A stretch of 64,000 nucleotides of DNA from Leptodactylus fallax (lineage: Eukaryota > Chordata > Amphibia > Anura > Leptodactylidae): positions 12,912,001 to 12,976,000 of the forward strand of contig CAMRHE010000012.1 in assembly GCA_947044405.1 (NCBI GenBank), written 5' to 3'. Shown here piece by piece: positions 49,549-63,175 of the stretch; position 1 is the first letter of the stretch, and every line of letters starts with the position of its first letter. Under the pieces are notes generated by a model. That model worked only from the letters and a program-made list of their open reading frames with translations. It ran no database searches and was not told where the DNA came from. Position numbers and translations under genes: made by a program.

Positions 49549-51826
49549 ATGAATACATAAGGTTGCATTATGTGGAAAAGTGTTAAACTTTCTAGCATGG
49601 TTCACCAGTAATCTGGTAATAAGTGGTAAATGTGGCTACAGACATAATACAAAATATTGTCAGAAATGTGGGATAATGTTCTTTTTATATTGCTTCTGGG
49701 AGGTGGAAAATCCAGCAGGTGCTCTGTCTGTATATCACAAGACTTGGAACGTGTTGGAGGCTTTTATTTTGGAGAACAGCAGCTGCTTGTTTATGAAGCA
49801 AAGTTCATGGTAAGCGGTTTCTGCTACGCCAACATACTGAACCTGCCTAGATATTATCTGAAAAGTGATCTATCCTTTCATTATACGTCTGTCACAATTC
49901 AGCTGAAAAGCATTATGTGCTGCTCTATAAAAAAGCCAGTATTGCATTTGCATTGCTTTTTTTAAAAGGGTTATTCCCATTTCCAGAATCACAGTTATAC
50001 TTATAGCTTAAGCTTACCCAAGACTTTGCTTTATCTATCTTCCTCTGTTTGTCAGATACTGCTCAGTGTTTACAGCTCAGTGCCTAGGTTTCAGACCACC
50101 TCCTGTATCTAGCTGCAGTGGTTGGGCTAGTGATGTCAGTCACTGTTCCCAGCCCTATTTTCGTGTCTTCACTGTAATTGATGGCTAAAGGCGCCTTCTG
50201 TCAGCTCTGCACTGAGCTGCTTAGCCCTGACATGGGCTAGAATAGTACTTGATCAGTGCTTCTGTTATCTCAGGATGTAAAGCCACGCTTCTGGCCTGAG
50301 CAGCACGTCGCACAGGCTAAACCCGGCCACCAACTTGCCACTGGAACCACTGGAGGGCAGTGAAGACCAAAAAAAGGGAAACCATGAGACGGGAAATTCC
50401 TTTAATGGCCAGATCCAGATCATGCTGCAACTCCAAAGAGGAAAAAAAAAAGCCATGTTAAACCCACAATGGCCTAGATTTACTATTGTGGTTACAGCTA
50501 GAAACTAGCTTAAATGTGGCACATCTTTGGCAAAACTTAGTATATCTTGTGTAAGCTAAAAGTTTTCTGACTTGCTAGACACGTGGGCTTGACTTCTTAG
50601 AAAAGAAGGCCTGGTTTAGATGCTCAAGTAAACTAAAACATGTAAACTTAAACTAGACAGTCTAAAAATATGCCAGATCTATCCCAGTGGTTGATGCTGG
50701 ATGATACATCTGCTGTATTTTCAGAGTGCCGATCTACCTTATGGTCTTACTACTAGTAAATCTGGATGCATTTAGGGATCTTCATTTATATTATTTTTAT
50801 TTTGAAGGACCCAAAAATGTAGAATACCATACCTTTAGAAAAAAAAAAAAAAGGGCTACAATGGTGGCATCAGCTGAGGCCATTTGGCTGCAACAGTTCA
50901 GGTGTCTGATACGTGCTGTCCCCACAACAGCAGTGTATAGACAGTCCCTTTTTAAGAAACATAATGGAGCAGATTTATTAAAATTTGTAAAAAAAAAAAA
51001 AAAAAAGTGGAATATAAAATGAAAGCTGTGCTATTATGTGGTTGCTATGGGTAGCAAAGACTGGAGCGTATCGGCACCAGTGTGTTTTTAACTATATGAT
51101 GACTTGCGAGAGATTTGTTTTGTTCTGCATCTAAACCTGTTGTGCCTCCTATATACTCTCTGTTGTTTTTCTCAACCATTAGCTGGCAAAGTTCAGACTG
51201 CTGGAATACCACCAAATGAAATTGTTGTATTGGAGGAGTTTTTTATCTAGTAGATTAGATGTCAAAGATACTGTATATAATAACATTCTTGTTTTCCATG
51301 CAGTTTGCCCTTCGGAGCTGAACTGTCCTCCTCCACCAATAGATTATTTAAAGGTTCAGTAAGTGAAAATAGAAAATGAATGAAGAGCAGAAGGGTCTAA
51401 TGGACCTGTCACTTATCCTGACATGTCTGGTGTAGTAAATACTTGTATTCCTCATGAAATAACTTTTCTGGAGCAACTTTTCTTATAGCTCTGCAATGTG
51501 CTATTCTTCTGTTATTCTTCCTGTAAAATGTATGAAGAAATTGGCATGTTAGAAAGTGAAGAGGAGTTTAAGGCGGTGTTCCACATCAGATTCCCCTCCA
51601 CTTTCCAGTCCTGTTCATCCCAAGTTTACTGACTAATTACCCTCAGACAATGGGGCTAATCGGCTTGTGTCGCGGGTTCTGTGGCTGAATCAGCCATGGA
51701 ATACGTTGGAAAACAAAGGAAGAATTACGATGGAATTTGGAAAAATCTGTGCCAAATTCCTACATGTGACCTTACCTTTACTGTACCCTGCATAGTCTAG
51801 CATTTTAGTGCTGATTAGATAGTATT

Positions 51827-52101
51827 AGGCTAGGTTCACACCTGCGCTTGCATTACGTTCGGGGATTCTGTTCCCCTCTCCACATGAAAAATGCGGAGAG
51901 AAGAGCGCTGCAAACAGGACTTTTCTCTTCGCATTTTTCCACCCTTTTCGGGCGGAAACCACACAGACCCCATTATAGTCTATGGGGTCCGCGGGTTTCC
52001 TAAGGCAACTGCTTTTTTTATGCAGATTAGGTTTCCTTTCGGGGGGTTCCCAAGCAGACCCCCCCAAACGGAAACTCGAATGCAGATGTGAACCTAGTCT
52101 C
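51827..52101. repeat. Palindromic MITE, family B (full copy)
   Basis: Ends AGGCTAGGTTCACACCTGC and GCAGATGTGAACCTAGTC are inverse copies. The interior has ATGCGGAGAGAAGAGCGCTGC and 'cattatagtctatggggtccgcggg'. The short copy at 18384-18528 shares the ends and core. Confidence 0.8.
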
Positions 52102-53823
52102 AGACTGTGTTGGGTCTTAAAGTGGTTTCCAGGATTAAAAATGCATGTGTGTGAAGTAGGAGAGGCGTAGAAAATAAAAATACATTTATACTTGCCTGTA
52201 TCTGTCCCTCTGTGCCTGTGCTGGGCCAGCCGTCACCACCACCGCACTATTTTATATACATAAAGCGGTGAATGTGTGCAGAGTTCTCGTTGGCATGATG
52301 TCACCCCTGCAGCGACTCCATATACAAACAGAGCAGCATAGCTGAGGCTGGCCCAATGCAGGAAAGGAGGGGGAGGATCGAGGTAAGTATTTTTTTTTCT
52401 ATACTTCCCCTGTTGCATAAATTTTTTTTAAATCGTGGACAAACACTTTTACCTCCAATGGTAACGCCAAGCTATCTATTAATATTCAGGAGGAACAGCA
52501 GAGGAACAACAATGTAAGAAGAAAAAAAAACTTTCAGTTATCACATGAATACTACCATTATTTACTAAAACTAACGTGGGGAGAGGTGACAAATCCTTGT
52601 GAAACTTTTTTATCGTAAGAGTACATTCACACAGGACATATTTCTTGCAGACCTTTCTGCAACTGAAAATCTTTTTCATTTATCTGAATGGGGTTGTTTT
52701 GAATGGGACATTCAATGGGAAAGAAATCTGCTTTGTGTAAATATATCCTAAAATAACTTTTGAAAGTGAGTTATATTCATTAGTTTTTTCCTATTTTTGT
52801 CTAGCTGCCCTGTTATTGACTTGGCACTAAAAATTTATTTACTTGCTGAAGTGGTCTGTCTGTCTCATAAAGTTTGCCATAAATATTGGTCATCAAGGTT
52901 TCATTTGCCTGAACCTGACCTGGCTTGTTTTGAATTTGGCAGACAAACCATTGATTCAAGTGGACACTGTGTATTTTTAAATTCCCCTATGGTGTCGCTG
53001 CAAAGCTATTTAATACTTATTGTGGAGTCTCACATAGCGAGTGGTCTGCCGTGCATCAACCTACACAGCCAAAATCCCACCCACCAGTGAAGGCCAGTGG
53101 CCACATAATGTTGTTGGTAGTGCCTCACTTTTACCCACAACATTGTGATCTATTGGACACTGAGGTTGCACAGTTTCATCTACTATGTGAGAAACAGTAG
53201 ATGGCTCTGCTTCGGCATTCCGCTGTTTCCTTTATTAATGACACAAATACTGCCAGAAAATCAAAAGTTGTCCGAAGTTTTAGTAACGTTTTAAGGATGA
53301 CAGCTGTTGCTGGTGTCAACCTGTACATTGTATGCTGGCCGCTCTACTGCGCATTCCAGCTCTATTGCTCAGGCGTGGGCAGCCGGCACACATCACGAAG
53401 AGGAGGAACAAATTATTGGAATAACCCAAACTAAGAAAAAATTATAGCCTTCAAAACTGCATGACACCATCCACACCCTCCCAAAAAAAAAAAAAAAAGG
53501 GCCGATCATGAATTGAGGAAATGGTGATTAAAGAAGTTCTCCAGTAAAATAATGTTCTCCATTTAAAAGTGAGCCTCTGTGAAATGTAATGTTCCTTACT
53601 GACAGCAGTATTGTGAAGTTTTGTGCTCTCCTCTGGAGCACAGACCTCCTCTCTGCTCCTGTATCTTACACAATGCTCATTGTTGTTCAACTCACAATGC
53701 AGGTCAATGGGAGTAAATTTGAGGCTTTAATAGACTTGCATTGATAGTTTGATCTCCTGGTCTATCTGTTGTCTATATGAATTTTGAGAAACCCTGCAAC
53801 TTACTGTATTCCATCTGTTTTAG

Positions 53824-54459
53824 GTATTGTTTTTGCAAAATATGGTCCTGTATGGAGACAACAGAGACGTTTTTCCCATTCTACTCTGAGGCACTTTGGC
53901 CTTGGAAAGTTGAGCCTGGAGCCAAGAATTATTGAAGAGTTTAAATATGTAAAGGCCGAAATGTTGAAGTTTGGTGACAAAGGCTTTAGCCCCTTTCAGA
54001 TCATCAATAACGCAGTTTCCAATGTCATTTGCTCCATAAGTTTTGGTAAACGTTTTGACTATGAGGATAATGAATTCAAGACCATGCTGAGCATGATGTC
54101 CCGCGGACTGGAAATCAGCGTCAACAGTGAAGCCATCCTCTCTAACTTATGCTCTTGGATGTACTATCTTCCATTTGGACCATTCAAAGAGTTAAGGCAA
54201 ATTGTTATAGACATCACAGCCTTTCTGAAAAGGATAATAGAGGAGCATAAGCTTTCCCTAGACCCAGAGAACCCCAGAGATTTTATTGACATGTACTTGC
54301 TTCATATAGATGAGGAGAAAAAAATGCAGCTGGAGAGTAGCTTCAACACAGAGTACTTGTTCTATATCATTGGTGATCTCTTCATTGCAGGAACCGATAC
54401 AACTACAAACACACTTCTTTGGTCTCTTTTGTATATGTGCTTTCACCCCCATGTTCAAG
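53824..54459 (+). CDS. CYP2U1: CYP2U1 exon 2
   Basis: Encodes residues 166-377 and the first base of codon 378, entering and leaving in phase 1 (ttttag|GT and TTCAAG|gtaaat). Its 636 bp without an internal stop match the unusually long second exon of CYP2U1; most other CYP2 genes split this region into several exons. Features are the helix-C motif [17 protein letters not shown] (W176, R177, contacting haem propionates in P450s), FGKRFDYED, the conserved [12 protein letters not shown], and the I-helix [15 protein letters not shown] (AGTDTT at about 354-359, the oxygen-activating threonine). All key residues in this part are present, so the gene looks functional here. Confidence 0.95.
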
Positions 54460-54609
54460 GTAAATGTTATTAACTACAAAGACCCAGTCTTTACTGTATT
54501 GAACAGAATATGCAGCCTTCTCACAATATTAGTTGCAATAACAACCCTTTTCCCATAGGTTTGCCAAGACAGATGTCATATGACTCCTACTTATCATTAA
54601 AAAAAAACA

Positions 54610-55122
54610 AAAAACACTTTTAAGCTAATGGCACGTTGGAATGGCCTTTAAAAAGGCCATTCTTCTCCTACCTTTCATTGTTGTCTTCTCCCAGCCGATT
54701 CTGTAAAAATCCGTTTTTTCAATTATCGAAATGATCCTCAAGGAGCACCCAGGGCGTTCCTCCGTGGCAGCGAGCACCCATCGCGTTATCGCTTGTCACC
54801 GCCCATTAGTCTGTTGTGGTGACTCCCATGTTGGTCTTCTCTGTATCTTCTACTTCCTCTGACGCAGCGCTGGACCGCCGCCATTTTCCGGTGGTCTTTC
54901 ACAAGAGGCACAGTACGGACCACCAGAAAATGGTGGCCCTTCATGCGCAGTCACTGCCGTCCAGCGCTGCATCAGAGGAAGTAATAAAAGAGAAGACCAA
55001 GATTGGATTTTTACAGAAACAGACTTTTACAGAAACGGCTGGGAGAAGACAACAATGAAAGGTAGGAGAAGAATGGCCTTTTTAAAGGCCATTCCAACGT
55101 GCCATTAGCGTAAAAGTGTTTT
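54610..55122. repeat. Long-armed palindromic MITE just inside intron 2
   Basis: Arms 54610-54695 and 55034-55122 are near-perfect inverse copies (left includes AATGGCACGTTGGAATGGCC). The centre is GC-rich and also palindromic (CAGCGCTGGACCGCCGCCAT near 54863 against its inverse near 54955). It begins 150 bp after exon 2. Confidence 0.85.
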
Positions 55123-55497
55123 TTTTAACGGTAGACTCCCTTTAATAGGAATCTGAGACTTGTATTTTGGCCCACCCGTCACACCTAACTCAGTGGGCGG
55201 AATTAATTTTTTTGTGCTTATCTAGTTGTGCATGCACCTGTTTTCTGGAGTGTATTTCCATGCACTTTTTAGTACATTAACTACACCCCAGAAAAGGTAA
55301 ACGCAGCTAGATAGGCACAAAAAGATGCACATAAAAACCCCCGCCCCCCCACTATTAGGTGTGATAGGTCAAACAGTCTTGGGTGGTCCAAAGTGCAAGT
55401 TACATATTCCTCTTTCTGCTAAATGTGTTGGTCTGTAGCTGGTCCACAGCTTTGATTGGCCAAGATAGAAGCTACATTAACCACAGACAGTCTAGTC

Positions 55498-55655
55498 CAG
55501 GGGTAGGCAACTTTCGGCACTCCAGCTGTTGTAAAACTACAATTCCCAGCATGCATACTTGCTCTGCTGTTCTTGGAACTTCCATGGAAGTGATTGGAGC
55601 ATGTTGGGAGTTGTAGTTTCACAGCAGCTGGAGTGCCGAAGGTTGCTGACCCCTG
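55498..55655. mobile_element. hAT-type MITE with perfect 8-bp target duplication
   Basis: 158 bp. Ends CAGGGGTAGGCAAC and GTTGCTGACCCCTG are inverse copies, and nearly the whole element is palindromic (TTTCGGCACTCCAGCTG / CAGCTGGAGTGCCGAA). Both flanks are GTCTAGTC (55490-55497 and 55656-55663), an exact 8-bp duplication as expected for hAT transposition. Confidence 0.92.
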
Positions 55656-56161
55656 GTCTAGTCAATAAGAACAGCTGAATAATCTTATTATTTTTTTATA
55701 ACCGGGATTTACCAGTTAATTAAAATCTGTTGCCCGATAACGGCAGTGCCAGCTGATAATTTGCAATATACTTGAACAGTTTATATGAGCACAAAGTACA
55801 CATGCTGCTGCTATTTAAAATGTCATTTTTGTGACACCCTTTCTGTCTCTGCCTGATGAGTGACCCTAGGTTTAGGTCAGGAAACTGATAACACGGGACA
55901 CGTAAACAATTTGTATTCTAGAGAGAGCAAAGTATCAACATTTTAGTGTTCCTAAAAATTGACACGCATGGAGATGTTTATAAGATAGGGCCCCAAAATA
56001 CTACTAAATCTAAAAAGTTTACAAATCTAGTTCTGCTCTAAGATGAGAAGTGGATACAACTGTGCCCAGTATTGGTATTGAAATCCTGCAGCCGCTCCAT
56101 GTATTGCAGAGGTGGCATATGCACTGTGACTTCAGTTACATGTTACATATGGAGCACAACA

Positions 56162-56163
<2 letters not shown>

Positions 56164-56206
<43 letters not shown>
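56164..56206. repeat. (TA)n array before tandem Tc1 copy 1
   Basis: Uninterrupted TA run ending at the transposon's left end. Confidence 0.95.
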
Positions 56207-56209
<3 letters not shown>

Positions 56210-57842
56210 TCATATGAAAAAGTTTGGGCACCCCTATTAATCTTAATCATTTTTAGTTCTAAATATTTGGGTGTTTGCAACAGCCATTTCAATTTGATAT
56301 ATCTAATAACTGATGGACACAGTAATATTTCAGGATTGAAATGAGGATTATTGTACTAACAGAAAATGTGCAATATGCATTAAACCAAAATTTGACCGGT
56401 GCAAAAATTTGGGTACCCTTATCATTTTATTGATTTGAATACTCCTAACTACTTTTTACTGACTTACTGAAGCACAAAATTGGTTTTGTAACCTCACCGA
56501 GCTTTGAACTTCATAGCCAGGTGTATCCAATCATGAGAAAAGGTATTTAAGGTGGCCAATTGCAAGTTGTTCTCCTATTTGAATCTCCTCTGAAGAGTGG
56601 CATCAAAACAACTCTCAAATGATCTGAAAACAAAGATTGTTCTTCATAGTTGTTCAGGGGAAGGATACAAAAAGTTGTCTCAGAGATTTAACCTGTCAGT
56701 TTCCACTGTGAGGAACATAGTAAGGAAATGGAAGACCACAGGGACAGTTCTTGTTAAGCCCAGAAGTGGCAGGCCAAGAAAAATATCAGAAAGGCAGAAA
56801 AGAAGAATGGTGAGAACAGTCAAGGATAATCCACAGACCACCTCCAAAGAGCTGCAGCATCATCTTGCTGCAGATGGTGTCACTGTGCATCGGTCAACAA
56901 TACAGCACACTTTGCACAAGGAGAAGCTGTATGGGAGAGTGATGCGAAAGAAGCCGTTTCTGAAAGCACGCCACAAACAGAGTCGCCTGAGGTATGCAAA
57001 AGCACATTTGGACAAGCCAGCTTCATTTTGGAAGAAGGTCCTGTGGACTGATGAAACAAAGATTGAGTTGTTTGGTCATACAAAAAGGCGTTATGCATGG
57101 CGTCAAAAAAACACAGCATTCCAAGAAAAACACTTGCTACCCACTGTAAAATTTGGTGGAGGTTCCATCATGCTTTGGGGCTGTGTGGCCAATGCCGGCA
57201 CCGGGAATCTTGTTAAAAGTTGAGGGTCGCATGGATTCAACTCAGTATCAGCAGATTCTTGAGAATAATGTACAAGAATCAGTGACGAATTTGAAGTTAC
57301 ACCGGGGATGGATATTTCAGCAAGACAATGATCCAAAACACAGCTCCAAATCTACTCAGGCATTCATGCAGAGGAACAATTACAATGTTCTGGAATGGCC
57401 ATCCCAGTCCCCAGACCTGAATATCATTGAACATCTGTGGGATAATTTGAAGCGGGCTGTCCATGCTCGGCGACCATCAAACTTAACTGAACTGGAATTG
57501 TTTTGTAAAGAGGAATGGTCAAAAATACCTTCATCCAGGATCCAGGAACTGATTAAAAGCTACAGGAAGCGACTAGAGGCTGTTATTTTTGCAAAAGGAG
57601 GATCTACTAAATATTAATGTCACTTTTCTGTTGAGGTGCCCATACTTTTGCACCGGTCAAATTTTGGTTTAAAGCATATTGCACATTTTCTGTTAGTACA
57701 ATAAACCTCATTTCAATCCTGAAATATTACTGTGTCCATCAGTTATTAGATATATCAAATTGAAATGGCTGTTGCAAACACCCAAATATTTAGAACTAAA
57801 AATGATTAAGATTAATAGGGGTGCCCAAACTTTTTCATATGA

Positions 57843-57845
<3 letters not shown>
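56207..57845 (+). mobile_element. Tc1-like (DD34E) transposon, tandem copy 1 (defective)
   Basis: Ends begin CAGTCATATGAAAAAGTTTG, with the exact inverse at the right. It is nearly identical to the element at 57900-59548 and in the same orientation, separated by a (TA)n run. Confidence 0.93.
56598..57617 (+). pseudogene. DD34E Tc1 transposase, start codon deleted and one frameshift
   Basis: Compared with copy 2, eleven bases including the ATG are missing near 56605, so no ATG precedes KQLSNDLKTKIV. An extra A in the run near 57214-57217 shifts the frame after AGTGNLVK. All motifs are otherwise readable: [28 protein letters not shown] and SPDLNIIEHLW. Few other differences from copy 2 are seen, so inactivation was recent. 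Confidence 0.92.

Positions 57846-57847
<2 letters not shown>

Positions 57848-57899
<52 letters not shown>
57848..57899. repeat. (TA)n array between the tandem Tc1 copies
   Basis: TA run of about 52 bp joining the right end of copy 1 to the left end of copy 2. Confidence 0.95.
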
Positions 57900-59649
<1,750 letters not shown>

Positions 59650-59873
59650 GTTAATATACTGCTATGAATGGTAACCCGGGTATTTACTCCTGTTTTTAGT
59701 GTTTGTTGTTTGGTAGCCTGAAATCTTCTGACATACTCCCTTTATGGATTATTTACATGAAGTCCCTGTTAAACTGACAAGATAAAAATAAAAATGCAGG
59801 CACCTAACTATAAAGATGCTAGAGCTGCACACAATTTTTATGTAAAATTTACTTTAACCTACACAGTACAGTT

Positions 59874-59942
59874 GTGTGATGCTAGGAGTCCCTGCCTACT
59901 GTGTCATAGTGATTAAAGACAGGGACTCCTAGCATCACACAT
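59874..59942. repeat. Short perfect hairpin
   Basis: TGTGTGATGCTAGGAGTCCC and GGGACTCCTAGCATCACACA are inverse copies around about 27 bp. A third partial arm ATGCTAGGAGTCC follows at 59950. Confidence 0.85.
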
Positions 59943-60050
59943 AACTATAATGCTAGGAGTCCTTCTCCAGGCATAATCTACACACCAGGTAATTCAGCAC
60001 TCAGGCAGACCAGTTCTCAGGTCTGAGACTCTGTAGTGTGAAAGCTAATA

Positions 60051-61062
60051 CTGAATGACTACTTTATTAGAAACACCTGTCTTTTTACAATTGTGGAGCT
60101 TTCTTGTATGGAAACTAGACACATGTCCCCAGAATACAGCAAAAAAACAAATGAGCAATTTTTTCCATGGATCAGTTTCAGTGTGAGTCCAGTATATCAT
60201 AAATTGCCAACCTTGTGGGGTTTTCTCGTGCAGTGGTGTTGAGTATACCAAGAATGGTGTGGTCAATGAAAATTATCAAGGGCATTGGGATCCTGTGAAT
60301 GGCAACAAAAGTGGTCAGGGGTCAGAGGAGGATGTTAAGAATTGCTCTGATGAACAGGCAGTGTGTAGTTGAGTAAAAAGTATATTGTAGTGGAAGACAG
60401 TACTGGTGATCATGGATGTGGAGCCAGTCAGGATCAAATTTGGGTGGTGTCGGATCAATAAAAAAGTTACCAATTCTGACTCTGGCTACAAAATAAAACT
60501 ATTCATTATTCTTTATTATACAATTATATTGTATAATTAGATGCAGAGTTTGTTGAATATTTGAATTCTTATCAAAATTTTCACTCCCTTTTACTTCTAG
60601 TAACTGACCATGGCTGTCAGCTGAGCAAGATTCAGAGTTGGGCTTGGCCTATCAACTCCACAGCCCTTGCTGGTGACCCAGCTAGTGTGTGTGTGTGTGT
60701 GTGTGTGTGAATGCACATTGTATTGTTGCTCAGCACAAATAAAAATAGGTAAAATAGCAGACAGCCAGTGTGAGTGCCAAGGTGGTCCAAGAAATGGATT
60801 GCTGAGTGGAAAAACATTGCCTAGTTAACAAAATCCAGATTTCTTTAGTACAATGAATTGATGAAGCCTTCCTGTCTGGCGTTAACAGTTCAGGCTGGTG
60901 TAGGTGAATGGCATTTTGAGGAATATTTTCTTGGCACAGCCTGAGTCCTCTGATATCTGTGGATGACACTTAAGTATGCTACAAAGAATTGCTGTGGTTC
61001 TGAAGGCCAAAGGAGGACCAACACACTACTAGATGGGTGTGTCTGATAAAATGGCCATTCAG
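60051..61062 (+). mobile_element. Degenerate Tc1-like element, same family as 2127-2955
   Basis: Ends CTGAATGACTACTTTATTAG (left, after TA 60049-60050) and GATAAAATGGCCATTCAG (right, before TA 61063-61064). Remnants include the GGTCAGAGGAGGATG segment near 60317 and the 'tggaaaaacattgcctagtt' segment near 60808 (first catalytic region). The FLVAQ-type and VLKAKG-type segments follow near 60930 and 61000. The second and third catalytic regions are deleted and the frame is destroyed. Confidence 0.8.
60685..60709. repeat. (GT)n microsatellite
   Basis: GT run inside the degenerate Tc1 element. Confidence 0.92.
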
Positions 61063-61219
61063 TATATTTTCACTCTAATGCAACTTACTGTGGCTTAAAA
61101 CAATTGTAATCCAGTAAAAGTAAATGGAGAACATTACGATCTCTGAACTTTTTGCTAAATCTATGCTGCTTATTTGTAACAAAACACCGTCTATACCTGG
61201 TCTTTTCCTTATTTCATAG

Positions 61220-61381
61220 AGAAAGTCCAAGCTGAAATTGACTCCGTTATAGGACGCGAGAGGCCTCCATCTCTGACTGACAAGATTCAGATGCCATTTA
61301 CAGAGGCCACTATCATGGAGGTGCAGAGAATGACTGTGGTTGTCCCCCTTTCAGTACCACACATGGTTTCTGAAAGTACAG
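61220..61381 (+). CDS. CYP2U1: CYP2U1 exon 3
   Basis: Encodes the end of codon 378 to residue 431 plus one base of codon 432 (162 bp), phase 1 on both sides (tttcatag|AG and TACAG|gtaagc). It contains [12 protein letters not shown], the [19 protein letters not shown] segment with the K-helix ExxR pair (E411, R414) that stabilises the haem pocket, and [13 protein letters not shown]. The join to exon 2 gives [13 protein letters not shown], as expected for the family. The remaining C-terminal part, with the cysteine haem ligand (about 110 residues in relatives), is not in the window. Confidence 0.94.
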
Positions 61382-61577
61382 GTAAGCAGTGACCTATTCC
61401 ACAGTATCTTGCTTTCAGTGTTTGTAAAGGTATGTTCATGCAGTGAAAAAATATAAAACAGAAATCCACTTAAAAGTTGCACATATTCTGCCCCCATTGA
61501 TTTTAGTGGGAATCCATGTCATAGTTTATATTATTACATGTCAGTCTTTGACCTGTAAACTTTGGTGGGTAGCTATA

Positions 61578-63175
61578 CAGTGGGGAAAAAAGTATTTAGT
61601 CAGCCACCAATTGTGCAAGTTCTCCCACTTAAAAAGATGAGGCCGGCCTGTAATTGTCATCATAGGTAGACCTCAACTATGAGAGACAAAATGAGAAAAC
61701 AAATCCAGAAAATCACATTGTCTGATTTTTAAAGAATTTATTTGCAAATTATGGTGGAAAATAAGTATTTGGTCACCTACAAACAAGCAAGATTTCTGGC
61801 TCTCACAGACCTGTAACTTCTTCTTTAAGAGGCTCCTCTGTCCTCCACTCATTACCTGTAGTAATGGCACCTGTTTGAAATTGTTATCAGCATAAAAGAC
61901 ACCTGTCCACAACCTCAAACAATCACACTCCAAACTCCACTATGGTGAAGACCAAAGAGCTGTGGAAGGACACCAGAAACAAAATTGTAGACCTGCACCA
62001 GGCTGGGAAGACTGAATCTGCAATAGGCAAGCAGCTTGGTGTGAAGAAATCAACTATGGGAGCAATAATTAGAAAATGGAAGACATACAAGACCACTGAT
62101 AATCGCCCTCAATCAGGGGCTCCACGCAAGATGTCACCCTGTGGGGTCAAAATGATCACTAGAATGGTGAGCAAAAATCCCAGAACCACACGGGGGGACC
62201 TAGTGAATGACCTGCTGAAAGCTGGGACTAACGTAATAAAGGCTACCGTCAGTAACACACTACGCCGCCAGGGACTCAGTTCCTGCAGTGCCAGACGTGT
62301 CCCCCTGCTTAAGCCAGTACATATCCGGGCCCGACTGAAGTTTGCTAGAGAGCATTTGGATGTTCCAGAAGAGTATTGGGAGAATGTCATATGGTCAGAT
62401 GAAACCAAAGTAGAACTGTTTGGTAGAAACACAACTCGTCGTGTTTGGAGGAGAGTGAATGCTGAGTCGCATCCAAAGAACACCATACCTACTGTGAAGC
62501 ATGGGGGTGGCAACATCATGCTTTGGGGCTGTTTCTCTGCAAAGGGACCAGGACGACTGATCCGTGTACATGAAAGCATGAATGGGGCCATGTATCGTGA
62601 GATTTTGAGTGCAAACCTCCTTCCATCAGCAAGGGCATTGAAGAAGACACGTGGCTGGGTCTTTCAGCATGACAGTGATCCCAAGCACAACGCCAGGGCA
62701 ATGAAGGAGTGGCTTCATAAGAAGCTTTTCAAGGTCCTTGAGTGGCCTAGTCAGTCTCCAGATCTCAACCCCATAGACAACCTTTGGAGGGAGCTGAAAG
62801 TCCGTGTAGCCCAGCGACAGCCCCAAAACATCACTGCTCTAGAGGAGATCTGCATGGAGGAATTGGCCAACATACCAGCAACAGTGTGTGTCAACCTTGT
62901 GAAGACTTACAGAAAATGTTTGATCTCTGTCATTGCCAACAAAGGATATATAACAATTGAGATGAACTTTTGTTATTGACCAAATACTTATTTTCCACCA
63001 TAATTTGCAAATACATTCTTTAAAAATCAGACAATGTGATTTTTCTGGATTTGTTTTGTCATTTTGTCTCTCATAGTTGAGGTCTACCTATGATGACAAT
63101 TACAGGCCGGCCTCATCTTTTTAAGTGGGAGAACTTGCACAATAGGTGGCTGACTAAATACTTTTTTCCCCACTG
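61578..63175 (+). mobile_element. Complete Tc1-like (DD34E) transposon in intron 3
   Basis: TA at 61576-61577 and 63176-63177. Inverse ends begin CAGTGGGGAAAAAAGTATTT, with a subterminal repeat of about 190 bp including GGTAGACCTCAACTATGAGA. It lies 196 bp downstream of exon 3 in the sense orientation. The related damaged copy is at 24992-26471. Confidence 0.95.
61942..62979 (+). CDS. Tc1 transposase, full frame but third catalytic E replaced by D
   Basis: A 345-residue uninterrupted frame starting [15 protein letters not shown]. The first helix-turn-helix ([20 protein letters not shown]), RKWKTYK linker and second DNA-binding segment are followed by [27 protein letters not shown] and [11 protein letters not shown]. 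Two changes stand out. QHDND has become QHDSD; the catalytic aspartate is kept but its neighbour changed. PIEN has become PIDN, so the DDE triad reads DDD. Aspartate in that place is normal in mariner (DD34D) but not in Tc1. The copy at 25182 retains E. The ending also differs (ITIEMNFCY in place of ITK), so the last residues may be extended by loss of the usual stop. The frame is open, but activity is doubtful. Confidence 0.9.
   Translation: MVKTKELWKDTRNKIVDLHQAGKTESAIGKQLGVKKSTMGAIIRKWKTYKTTDNRPQSGAPRKMSPCGVKMITRMVSKNPRTTRGDLVNDLLKAGTNVIKATVSNTLRRQGLSSCSARRVPLLKPVHIRARLKFAREHLDVPEEYWENVIWSDETKVELFGRNTTRRVWRRVNAESHPKNTIPTVKHGGGNIMLWGCFSAKGPGRLIRVHESMNGAMYREILSANLLPSARALKKTRGWVFQHDSDPKHNARAMKEWLHKKLFKVLEWPSQSPDLNPIDNLWRELKVRVAQRQPQNITALEEICMEELANIPATVCVNLVKTYRKCLISVIANKGYITIEMNFCY

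Larger units (their letters stand above)
40992..53823 (+). other. CYP2U1: CYP2U1 intron 1 (12.8 kb, repeat-filled)
   Basis: GT at 40992 and AG ending at 53823, preceded by a pyrimidine-rich tract (TTCCATCTGTTTTAG). It contains MITEs, a twice-present foldback repeat, ribozyme-like repeats and homopolymer runs (T-runs near 41600-41627 and 45881-45913). The sequence at 41000-42149, 49557-51826 and 52110-53800 shows no further recognisable feature beyond short simple repeats. Confidence 0.85.
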
